From positions 1 through 6,850 of the forward strand of contig JAENWE010000358.1 of the NCBI GenBank assembly GCA_016650185.1: a DNA stretch of 6,850 bases. Direction: 5' to 3'. The notes under the pieces are model-generated. The model was given only the letters and a program-made list of their open reading frames with translations, made no database searches and was not told the DNA's origin. The translations under genes were made by a program, and so were the position numbers. Shown here piece by piece: positions 1-6,270 of the stretch (within the stretch, counting starts at the first letter, position 1; each line of letters begins with the position of its first letter). Source of the DNA: Vicinamibacteria bacterium. Its GTDB lineage: Bacteria > Acidobacteriota > Vicinamibacteria > Fen-336 > JAGNNV01.

Positions 1-29
1 AATGGAGGACGGCTCGTTGGGGATTGCCC

Positions 30-89
30 ATGCAAGGGATTCGAGACTGAGCGCAAGCGAAGGACCGACGCCACCTCTCTCAAGCCAGC
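30..89. repeat. 60-bp direct repeat, copy 1
   Basis: This 60-bp block is identical, base for base, to the block at 121-180; 31 bp separate the two. Identity stops sharply at both ends (c before copy 1 and a before copy 2; c after copy 1 and t after copy 2). On the minus strand it carries GAGAGGTGGC (79-70), as found at the 5' end of many serine tRNAs, and TCGAATCCC (44-36), as found in tRNA T arms, so it may derive from a tRNA. No protein motif is visible. Its function is unknown; a dispersed intergenic repeat is the most likely identity. Confidence 0.9.
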
Positions 90-120
90 CCTTGTTGGCG
101 GGCCACTGAAGGGATCACGA

Positions 121-180
121 ATGCAAGGGATTCGAGACTGAGCGCAAGCGAAGGACCGACGCCACCTCTCTCAAGCCAGC
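121..180. repeat. 60-bp direct repeat, copy 2
   Basis: This is the second perfect copy of the block at 30-89. It ends 26 bp from the encoded CCA end of the tRNA-Ser gene. Unlike copy 1, its right end (165-180) is the left arm of a long inverted repeat whose right arm is the 3' end of that tRNA gene. The lack of any difference from copy 1 suggests recent duplication or gene conversion. Two copies of 60 bp are too few and too long for a CRISPR array. Confidence 0.9.
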
Positions 181-219
181 TTTTCGGGCCATAGGCCCGA
201 CAAAGCTGGCGGAGAGAGG
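165..219. repeat. Imperfect inverted repeat reaching into the tRNA-Ser 3' end
   Basis: The left arm 165-190 pairs with the right arm 194-219 around the loop ATA (191-193). The inner stem CGGGCC/GGCCCG (185-190 with 194-199) continues as T184-A200, a bulged C at 201, then GCCAGCTTT with AAAGCTGGC (175-183 with 202-210). After a small internal loop (AA173-174 against G211), CCTCTCTC (165-172) pairs with GAGAGAGG (212-219). In a minus-strand transcript the right arm contains the tRNA acceptor 3' strand, discriminator G and CCA, so the trailer could pair with them. Neither strand has a U-tract after the stem, so an intrinsic terminator is unlikely. It could affect tRNA 3' maturation or be a by-product of repeat insertion. 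Confidence 0.75.
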
Positions 220-298
220 GGGATTCGAACCCCCGGTGCAGGTTACCCCGCACAACAGGTTAGCAACCTGGCCCGTTCAGCCACTCCGGCATCTCTCC
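207..298 (-). tRNA. tRNA-Ser(GCU)
   Basis: Read on the minus strand from 298 to 207, this folds as a class II tRNA. The acceptor stem is GGAGAGA (298-292) with TCTCTCC (217-211), followed by discriminator G (210) and an encoded CCA (209-207). The anticodon loop TTGCTAA carries GCT at 264-262, which reads AGC and AGU serine codons. A long variable arm with a GTGC/GCAC stem follows, typical of tRNA-Ser. The T arm is GGGGG-TTCGAAT-CCCCC. The D-arm region contains the usual GGCTGAACGGG-type sequence. The G discriminator and long variable arm both support serine. Its promoter should lie on the minus strand within about 299-360, overlapping the start of the next gene; I see no clear -10 or -35 there. 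Confidence 0.97.
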
Positions 299-333
299 GC
301 GTTCGGTCGACTCAGCCCATCGGGGCCGCTAGG

Positions 334-1053
334 ATGGGCAGCTTGAAGACCGAGGAGCGTATCACGAAGACGGCGGGGGACGGTTCCGAGACTCTGGCCG
401 CTGGGAAGGGCCGTCGGTTCCTGAAAACCGGTCTTGGTCTGGGGCTGCTTGCGGCTGCGCTCGGAGCCGGCTACAACTACTACCAGCTCCACCACGAGAC
501 GACCGAGGGCGAGATCGCACGCATCGAGTCCTTGATCGTGGCTGGTAAGGATGAGGAAGCCCGCGCCCTGATGATCAGCGCGCAGACGCGGTCCCTCCAC
601 CTGGACGCCCTTCGTCTTCGAATCGGTCGCGCCTTTCTCCGAGAAGGCCGGCTGGGTCCGGCCACCGCCTTGCTTTCGAAAGTCGAAGGCTCCCTCATCA
701 AAGAGGAAAGGCTGGCGATCGCCGAGTATTTCCTCGGCGCCGGCGATCCCTTCTCCGCGGTCCGCTTCTATGAAGCCGCCATGAGGACGGGGGTGCCCCG
801 CGGGGCTACCCTTTTGGGGCGCTATGGCGAGGCACAGTCGCTTGCCGGCAACGCTGAAAACGCCGTGGCCGCCTTCAAAGAAGCCCTTTCCCTGGATGCC
901 TCGAGAGTTCGGGTCCGTCTCAATCTTGCGGTCACGCTCGCGAACATGAATCAGTTCGGGGAGGCCCGCGCCGAGACACTCGCGGTGCTGAAAAGCGAAC
1001 CCGAGAATCCGAAAGCCCTTCAACTCCTGGCCGCCCTCGGCGAGCTTCGATAG
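334..1053 (+). CDS. Membrane-anchored tetratricopeptide (TPR) repeat protein
   Basis: This encodes 239 residues. A charged N-terminus (1-28, with Arg27-Arg28) leads into one hydrophobic segment at about 29-50, so the protein is probably held in the inner membrane with its C-terminal part in the periplasm. The rest is alpha-helical TPR-like sequence from about 58 to 236. The two clearest units are 160-190 (GRYGEAQSLAG followed by AVAAFKEALSLD) and 194-226 (RLNLAVTLANMNQFGEA, ending near EPENP). TPR units bind other proteins, so a scaffold or adaptor role is likely, but the partner cannot be read from the sequence. ATG 334 is used because no ATG, GTG or TTG lies upstream in frame back to the tRNA and the next Met is far inside. 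There is no good Shine-Dalgarno sequence before it. RRFLK at 27-31 recalls a Tat motif but lacks the spacer residue. The receptor gene follows on the same strand after 120 bp. Confidence 0.85.
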   Translation: MGSLKTEERITKTAGDGSETLAAGKGRRFLKTGLGLGLLAAALGAGYNYYQLHHETTEGEIARIESLIVAGKDEEARALMISAQTRSLHLDALRLRIGRAFLREGRLGPATALLSKVEGSLIKEERLAIAEYFLGAGDPFSAVRFYEAAMRTGVPRGATLLGRYGEAQSLAGNAENAVAAFKEALSLDASRVRVRLNLAVTLANMNQFGEARAETLAVLKSEPENPKALQLLAALGELR

Positions 1054-1071
1054 CCCTCTGCTGTTCTGCTG

Positions 1072-1098
1072 TTGACAAAAGCCCGTGCGTGGTAGCCT
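1072..1098 (+). promoter_or_regulatory. Putative sigma-70-type promoter of the TonB receptor gene
   Basis: A perfect -35 box TTGACA (1072-1077) is followed after 15 bp by TGGTAGCCT (1090-1098), which fits an extended -10 element (TGn then TAnnnT). The 15-bp spacer is short, which the extended -10 could offset. A 10-bp perfect palindrome, TCGGCGCCGA, lies downstream at 1132-1141, inside the predicted leader, and could be an operator or simply GC-rich chance. The leader ends with a strong ribosome binding site, AGGAGG at 1163-1168, which fixes the receptor start at ATG 1174. A promoter here means the receptor need not depend on read-through from the TPR gene. Confidence 0.6.
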
Positions 1099-1173
1099 CC
1101 AGTCACACCCACAATTTCTCGGCCCCACGTCTCGGCGCCGATCAAAAATTCTTACGATATCGAGGAGGTTCGA

Positions 1174-4101
1174 ATGAAGTTTTCCCGCGCCTGGCGCATG
1201 TGCTTATCTTTATCACTGGTGGCCCTGTCCGATCCACTTTTCGCGCAGCAGACCGGCGTCATCTCTGGGAGTATCACCGATACCAACGGAGGCGTCCTCC
1301 CTGGCGTTACCGTCGAAGCGCGTTCGAATGTCCTTCCCGGACCTCGTGCAACGACGAGCGGCGGCAACGGGGACTACCGCCTCCCCGCCCTGCCCCCCGG
1401 CGAATACACGGTCACCTTCACTCTTTCCGGCATGCAAACCGTGACCCGCAAAGCCACCGTCCAGCTCTCACAAGAGACCGCCCTTGACGCGAAGCTCGGC
1501 GTGGCTGGACTGACCGAAGCGGTGACGGTCACGGCGGCCGCGACCTTCATTGACAAGGACAGCGCCACCGTGGCCACCGGCCTTAGTTCGACGCAGCTCG
1601 CCGAACTGCCTACGGGCACCGAGTACCGCGACCTCATGAAGCTCATCCCGGGGATCCAGTACACGCAGGACAGCGTTCGCGGGCCCTCCGCCGGTGGGAG
1701 CGGACAGGACAACGTCTACAACTTCGACGGCGTCAATGTCACTCTTCCCCTCTTCGGGACCCTCGCCGCCGAACCATCGTCGCACGATATCGCCGAAGTC
1801 ATTGTGGTGAAGGGCGGCGCGCGCGCGGTCGACTTCGATCGCGCCGGCGGACTCTCGATCGACTCCGTCAGCAAGACGGGGACCGACAAGTTCAAGGGCC
1901 AGGTCGACTATCGCTTCCAGACCCAGGACATGACCGCGAACCTGAAGGCCGGCACCCGCACCCGCTACGACCAGGACCGTGCGTGGACCTCGGCCGGCCT
2001 CGGCGGTCCCCTCCTCACGGATCGGCTTTTCTTCTACGCCTCTTACTACCGGCCCACGGTCGATCGCGCGAACCAGGCGAACGTCTACGGCGAACTCCCC
2101 GCCTTCAACAGCACGCGCAACGAGGAGTTCGGAAAACTCACCTTCACGCCGAGCTCGAACGTCCTCCTGAACGCGAGCTACCGCTACTCAAAGCGCCTGG
2201 AAGTCAGCGATCAGTTCAGCGCCGCCGCAGCACCCACCACGGGCACGGGCGGTGAGTCCACGCAGAAGATCTTCACCGCGGACGGCTCGTGGGTGATCAA
2301 CCCGAATAGCTACGCCACCTTCAAGTTCACCAAGTTCTCGAACCCCGGAGGCAGTCGCCCCGACTTCGAGGCGAATGCCACGCCGAGCACAACCGTCGGC
2401 ACCCGGCTGGACATCGCCAATCTCGACACCATCGGTCGCTTCTCCGTTCCCACGCCGATTTCCGGACAGACCGCGTTCAACAGTTTCATCCAGCCGCTCA
2501 TCGACCGCTACGGCTACAACGGTGCCAACGGGAAGGCCGGCGGCGGCATCGTGGGATACGGCCTCGAGTTCAACAACCAGGACTTCTACCGCGATTCCGG
2601 CCAGGTCGGCTACAACCTCACGGTTGGAGGCAGCGTCAAGCACGACCTCCATTTCGGCGCCCAGATGTACAAGGACTCCGAGGACCTCATTCGGAGCTCG
2701 AACGGTTGGGGCCAGCTCACGGCGCCCGGAGGGCGCATCAGCATCCAGGGCCAGCCGGTCTTTTACCAGGCGACTTTCGGCCAGCAGACCACCGGCGCCA
2801 TTTCGCCCATTCATTCCGAGTACGAGTCGACGAGCCTCGAGTTCAACGACACCATCCGCACGGGACGCTGGACCTTCAACATCGGGGCCATCGCCAGCCG
2901 TGACACGCTCTACGGTCAGGACCTCAAGGAGGACGCGAGCACGCTCTCCGGCTATGTCTTCGAGCGCGGGACCCGGTACAAGATGTACCAGCTCGACTTC
3001 GGCAAGATGATCCAGCCTCGTCTGGGCGCGACCTGGGCCTACAACGGCAAGGACACCCTCTACGCGAGCTTCGCGCAGTACAAGCCGGCCGCCAGTTCGC
3101 TTCCCCGCGCGGCCTCCTGGGCTCGCAACCTGAGCGGCGCGCGGGTCGACGCCTACTTTGATCAGAGTGGCACGTTGTTCGCCGCGGTTCCCGTCGCCTC
3201 GTCATCGGGCAAGCTCTTTGTTCCCGATATGACGCCCCGCCGCACCGACGAATTCCTCCTCGGCACCGCGAAGACCTTCAGCCATGGAGTCAGCGGACGC
3301 CTCTACGGCCGCTACCGTGCCGGTTCGCACTTCTGGGAGGACACCAACAACACGGCGCGCACTGCGTTCAATCCCCCGGCGACCGTCCACGGCGTCGCGG
3401 TTCCCAAGGAACTCTATATTCCGGATTTGAACGACAAGGTCGCGCAGATCGGCAGCGGCTCGAGCTACGTCATCGCCGAGCTGGATGGCGCCTACACGCG
3501 CTACTGGGAAGGCACAGCCGAACTCGATTGGCGCGGCGAGAAGGGATCGGCCACCCTCTCCCTCTCCACCGCCCGCTACTACGGAAACTTCGACCAGGAC
3601 AATTCCACCACGGGCAACGACGCGGCCATCTTCATCGGGTCGTCGAACATCGCGGACGCCGCCGGCCGTCAGTTGTGGGATTTCAAAGACGGCACTCTAC
3701 GCGGTGATCGACCTTTCATGATGAAGCTCTCTGGCTCGTGGCGCCTTTCGTGGAATGCCACGGTTGGCGCTTTCTTCTTCGCGCAGTCCGGCCAGCCCTG
3801 GGAGATGTGGAGCTATGAGCCGTACCGCGCGCTCACCACCAGCACCTCGAGCACGAACCGCTATGCCGAGAAGGCAGGCTCGCGGCGGTCTCCCTCGCAC
3901 AACCAGCTCGACCTCAACTACACCCAGAGCTTCAAGCTGAAAGGGTCGGTGCGCCTGCAGCTCATCGCCAACGTGTTCAACCTGTACAACAAGCAGACGG
4001 GATACAACTTCGACCCGTTCTTCAACAGCGCGACCTTCGCCCAGCCTCGGAACTACTTCGACCCGCGGCGCCTCGAAGTCACCGCACGCCTGCGGTTCTA
4101 G
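1174..4101 (+). CDS. TonB-dependent outer-membrane receptor with N-terminal carboxypeptidase-regulatory-like domain (Oar-like)
   Basis: This encodes 975 residues. A signal peptide (1-24, hydrophobic core about 10-18, cleavage after LFA before QQ) directs export. Residues 28-108 form a carboxypeptidase-regulatory-like beta-sandwich (GVISGSITDTNGGVLPGVTV, then GDYRLPALPPGEYTVTF). EAVTVTA at 115-121 closely resembles a TonB box and starts the plug domain (about 122-235, with LPTGTEYRDLMKLIPGIQ and YNFDGVN). The remainder is a beta-barrel rich in alternating aromatic and polar residues, ending in LEVTARLRF, whose final Phe is the usual outer-membrane insertion signal. The family imports large or scarce substrates through the outer membrane using TonB/ExbBD energy. 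The substrate cannot be told here: there is no SusD-like partner and no Fur-box-like sequence. AGGAGG five to six bases upstream supports the start. The length is normal for the family and the reading frame is intact. Confidence 0.93.
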   Translation: MKFSRAWRMCLSLSLVALSDPLFAQQTGVISGSITDTNGGVLPGVTVEARSNVLPGPRATTSGGNGDYRLPALPPGEYTVTFTLSGMQTVTRKATVQLSQETALDAKLGVAGLTEAVTVTAAATFIDKDSATVATGLSSTQLAELPTGTEYRDLMKLIPGIQYTQDSVRGPSAGGSGQDNVYNFDGVNVTLPLFGTLAAEPSSHDIAEVIVVKGGARAVDFDRAGGLSIDSVSKTGTDKFKGQVDYRFQTQDMTANLKAGTRTRYDQDRAWTSAGLGGPLLTDRLFFYASYYRPTVDRANQANVYGELPAFNSTRNEEFGKLTFTPSSNVLLNASYRYSKRLEVSDQFSAAAAPTTGTGGESTQKIFTADGSWVINPNSYATFKFTKFSNPGGSRPDFEANATPSTTVGTRLDIANLDTIGRFSVPTPISGQTAFNSFIQPLIDRYGYNGANGKAGGGIVGYGLEFNNQDFYRDSGQVGYNLTVGGSVKHDLHFGAQMYKDSEDLIRSSNGWGQLTAPGGRISIQGQPVFYQATFGQQTTGAISPIHSEYESTSLEFNDTIRTGRWTFNIGAIASRDTLYGQDLKEDASTLSGYVFERGTRYKMYQLDFGKMIQPRLGATWAYNGKDTLYASFAQYKPAASSLPRAASWARNLSGARVDAYFDQSGTLFAAVPVASSSGKLFVPDMTPRRTDEFLLGTAKTFSHGVSGRLYGRYRAGSHFWEDTNNTARTAFNPPATVHGVAVPKELYIPDLNDKVAQIGSGSSYVIAELDGAYTRYWEGTAELDWRGEKGSATLSLSTARYYGNFDQDNSTTGNDAAIFIGSSNIADAAGRQLWDFKDGTLRGDRPFMMKLSGSWRLSWNATVGAFFFAQSGQPWEMWSYEPYRALTTSTSSTNRYAEKAGSRRSPSHNQLDLNYTQSFKLKGSVRLQLIANVFNLYNKQTGYNFDPFFNSATFAQPRNYFDPRRLEVTARLRF

Positions 4102-4108
4102 ACGTCCC

Positions 4109-4124
4109 GCCGGCGAGAGCCGGC
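4109..4124. other. Small GC-rich hairpin after the receptor stop codon
   Basis: GCCGGC (4109-4114), loop GAGA (4115-4118), GCCGGC (4119-4124): a perfect 6-bp stem capped by a GNRA-type tetraloop in the plus-strand RNA. It starts eight bases after the receptor stop and has no U-tract. It could protect the 3' end of the mRNA or assist the terminator just downstream. Chance in GC-rich DNA is also possible. Confidence 0.45.
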
Positions 4125-4135
4125 ACAAAGAAGCA

Positions 4136-4170
4136 AAGGAAGGCCCGGCTCGTCATGCCGGGCCTTTCTT
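4136..4170. terminator. Bidirectional intrinsic terminator between convergent genes
   Basis: AAGGAAGGCCCGGC (4136-4149) pairs with GCCGGGCCTTTCTT (4157-4170) around the loop TCGTCAT; the only imperfection is one G-U pair in plus-strand RNA. The plus strand ends in a pyrimidine-rich TTTCTTCT, suited to stop receptor transcription. On the minus strand the same stem is followed by a less perfect run (CCTTCCTTTGC), so it can also end the convergent sulfatase-fold gene, whose stop codon (4173-4171) touches the stem. Confidence 0.85.
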
Positions 4171-6222
4171 CTATCTGGACACGCCCTGGAGAAACAGGCG
4201 TTCGCGCGCGATCAGTTCGCGCGTCGTGGCGTCTGCCTTCCGCCGAGCCATGCTGATGCGCGAAGCCGCGTCGGGCTCTCGGAGCAGCACGCTCACCTGT
4301 GCCCGCTTGAAGAGCGCCATGGGGTACTCAGGGTGATCCGCCGGAACCCGGTCCAGAGCCACGCGTGCCTCCTGGAATCGTCGGGCCGCCAGGTAGAGGA
4401 CACCCAGTTCCAGATCATTCCGGAAGTCCTTTCCTTGAAGGGTTCGGGCCGCCTCGAAGGATTGAATGGCGAGGGACGTGTTCTCCACGTCCATCGCGCG
4501 CCGTCCCAGGGCCACAAGCTCCGGCCCCGTCGGCGCGCGCAGTGCGTAGATGCGTTGGTACAGAACGATCGCCTCCGGGATCCTGGCCTGCCTCTCACGG
4601 ATCCGGGCCAGGGATTCAAGGGCCGGGAGGCGATCCGGGAAATCGGCCAGGACTCGATCGAGCATGGGGCCCGCTTCCTCCCATCGCTTTCCCCGTGCCC
4701 GGTGGAGGGCTAGGTAGGCTCTCACGTCGGCCGACTGGGGGGAGATGTCCTTCGCCCGCTCAAACATCCGTTCCGCCGCGGCCTCGTGCCCGAGAGCGGA
4801 GTGGGCGGTGGCCAGGCGCAGGGTGGCATCGAGGTTCCTCGAATCAGCCCGGAGGATCTGCTCCAGCGGGGGAATAGCCCGGGCGTACTCTTGGCGCACG
4901 AAGAAGCCCGAGGCCTTCTCGATCACCTCGAACAGCCCGCTCATGTCAACGGGTCGGGGCGCATCCTTTCGCACCACCGGGGCAGCCCCCGCGCTGACGT
5001 ACCCGAGACTCGCCAGCTTCTTTCGGTCTTCCTCACCCAGCGCTGCGGATGCCCGGGCGAGGCCGGGTGAAGGCACTGGGTAGTCGAGAAGCGCGTTGCG
5101 GAGGGGCCTCGAGAGCAGATTGTCTCCGGCGAGGTCCCTCGTTTCGAAGGGGTCGGCGACGACGTCGTAAACCTCGGTCCGGCCCGCCGCGATGGCCTTG
5201 TGGGCGTTATCGACGGCCATGATCTGAGGTTGCCAACCGTATTCCAGAAAAGGCTTCATCGCTTCTCCGAGAACGATCTCCCTCCCACGCATGGCGCGCA
5301 GGCTGTCCGCCGCGTCAAGGCCGGCCAGATCGAGAAGGGTGTGGAAGACGCGGCGCGTGCTTACCGGAAGGTCGCTCGTCGCGGGCAAAACCCCAGGCCC
5401 TACCAGTACCATGGGCACGCGCATCGTCGATTCGTAGAGAAGGATGCCGTGCTGAGACTCGCCATGGTCCCCGAGGCCCTCACCATGGTCGCCGACCACG
5501 AGGATGGCTTCCGGACCAGGTGCGCTCCTCTCGAAGGCCGCGATCAGCCGGCCCAATTGCTCGTCCACCGCTGCAATTTCGCCGAGATAGGGATTCTTGG
5601 CGAACCGGGACGAGAATGGTTCGGGCGGAGCGTACGGGGCGTGCGCGTCGAAGTAGTGAACCCAGAGGAACAGCGGTTTTGTCGAGTCCCCGAGGAGGTA
5701 TTCGATGGCGCGATCCGTGGTCTGCGTCGCAGAACGTTCCGTATCCGTCACGTCGTCGTAGGTCTCGAACCCACGACCGAGGCCAAACCGCCGCGAAAGC
5801 ACGAACGAAGAAACGAAGGCCGCGGTTCGATATCCCACCCCTTGGAGCCGCTCGGCCAGAACCGCATGATCCGCGCCCAAGGTCCGCGCGTTTTCATGGA
5901 TGTCGTGGCCGGCCGGATACAGCCCCGTCATCATCGAAGTGTGAGACGGAAGCGTTTCGGGCACGGTCGCGTAAGCGCGAGTGAACAGCCGTCCACGTGA
6001 GGCCAGGGCGTTGAATGCTTTCGTCTCGATGCCCTTGGCTTCCGGACCGATGGAGTCGGCGCGTGTGGTATCGAGAGTGACCAGAAGAATCGAGAGCCGT
6101 GATCCGGTAGGGTGCGCGGCTCCGGCCTCCGGTTTCGCCGCCGGCGAACACGCGTTCACGGCGAGGACCAGGGCGCCGACCCAGGCAGCCCCTCTCGCGT
6201 TCACTTTCAGCGCAGGCAACAA
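4171..6222 (-). CDS. Sulfatase-fold (alkaline phosphatase superfamily) lipoprotein with C-terminal TPR repeats
   Basis: This encodes 683 residues. A hydrophobic stretch ending in LAVNAC suggests a lipoprotein signal with Cys25. Residues about 43-360 show the sulfatase fold: LLVTLDTTRAD with metal ligand Asp51, TLPSHTSMMTG (90-100), HYFDAHAPY (188-196) and GDHGEGLGDHGESQHG (243-258; Asp244, His245 and His257 are likely metal ligands). ASLGYV (403-408) ends the domain, and TPR-like helices fill about 435-680. True sulfatases use Cys or Ser in C/S-x-P-S-R; here it is Thr90-Leu-Pro-Ser-His94. Thr at this position is the nucleophile in phosphotransferases of the same superfamily, so phosphodiester or phosphoryl-transfer chemistry is at least as likely as sulfate ester cleavage. 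The start is uncertain: a stop codon lies three codons before TTG 6222, leaving TTG 6222, TTG 6219 (AGGG seven bases upstream) or GTG 6204, which would give a compact 19-residue signal peptide. Confidence 0.9.
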   Translation of the reverse strand: MLPALKVNARGAAWVGALVLAVNACSPAAKPEAGAAHPTGSRLSILLVTLDTTRADSIGPEAKGIETKAFNALASRGRLFTRAYATVPETLPSHTSMMTGLYPAGHDIHENARTLGADHAVLAERLQGVGYRTAAFVSSFVLSRRFGLGRGFETYDDVTDTERSATQTTDRAIEYLLGDSTKPLFLWVHYFDAHAPYAPPEPFSSRFAKNPYLGEIAAVDEQLGRLIAAFERSAPGPEAILVVGDHGEGLGDHGESQHGILLYESTMRVPMVLVGPGVLPATSDLPVSTRRVFHTLLDLAGLDAADSLRAMRGREIVLGEAMKPFLEYGWQPQIMAVDNAHKAIAAGRTEVYDVVADPFETRDLAGDNLLSRPLRNALLDYPVPSPGLARASAALGEEDRKKLASLGYVSAGAAPVVRKDAPRPVDMSGLFEVIEKASGFFVRQEYARAIPPLEQILRADSRNLDATLRLATAHSALGHEAAAERMFERAKDISPQSADVRAYLALHRARGKRWEEAGPMLDRVLADFPDRLPALESLARIRERQARIPEAIVLYQRIYALRAPTGPELVALGRRAMDVENTSLAIQSFEAARTLQGKDFRNDLELGVLYLAARRFQEARVALDRVPADHPEYPMALFKRAQVSVLLREPDAASRISMARRKADATTRELIARERLFLQGVSR

Positions 6223-6270
6223 AGTGCCCTAACGTTAACCTTCCCAAACCACCCGCCTTCCGCCTCGCCC
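6223..6270. promoter_or_regulatory. Short divergent intergenic region with AT-rich palindromes
   Basis: Only 48 bp separate the divergent starts of the sulfatase-fold and glycosyltransferase genes. The stretch 6230-6239 (TAACGTTAAC) combines the palindromes TAACGTTA and GTTAAC and is the only AT-rich patch nearby, so it may hold the -10 of one or both promoters or a shared operator. I cannot match convincing -35 boxes. AGGG on the minus strand (6231-6228) is the candidate ribosome binding site of the sulfatase-fold gene. Nothing resembling one precedes ATG 6271. Confidence 0.35.

Noticed and set aside
30..180. Possible mini CRISPR array (two repeats, 31-bp spacer)
   Set aside because: The repeat is 60 bp, longer than CRISPR repeats. 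There are only two full copies, no cas gene is present, and the repeat is linked to the tRNA end.
176..210. Intrinsic terminator for the tRNA or an upstream gene
   Set aside because: The stem is strong, but no U-tract follows it on either strand.
207..298. tRNA-Ser 3' end as an integration (att) site of a genomic island
   Set aside because: tRNA 3' ends are common attachment sites, but no integrase or island genes are visible and no second exact copy of the tRNA 3' end occurs in the window.
277..1128. 283-residue minus-strand open frame
   Set aside because: It lies antisense to the TPR gene and overlaps the tRNA-Ser gene. The protein has low-complexity Gly/Arg-rich sequence with no domain, as expected of a shadow frame in GC-rich DNA.
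1089..1487. 132-residue plus-strand open frame over the receptor start
   Set aside because: It starts within the promoter region and runs out of frame over the receptor signal peptide and first domain. It has no ribosome binding site and an Arg/Pro-rich shadow composition.
2188..2814. 208-residue minus-strand open frame inside the receptor gene
   Set aside because: It is a mirror frame of the well-supported receptor coding sequence, with no motif and no ribosome binding site.
5200..6000. 266-residue plus-strand open frame
   Set aside because: It is fully antisense to the catalytic domain of the sulfatase-fold gene, whose motifs are clear. The translation is Arg-rich without recognisable motifs.
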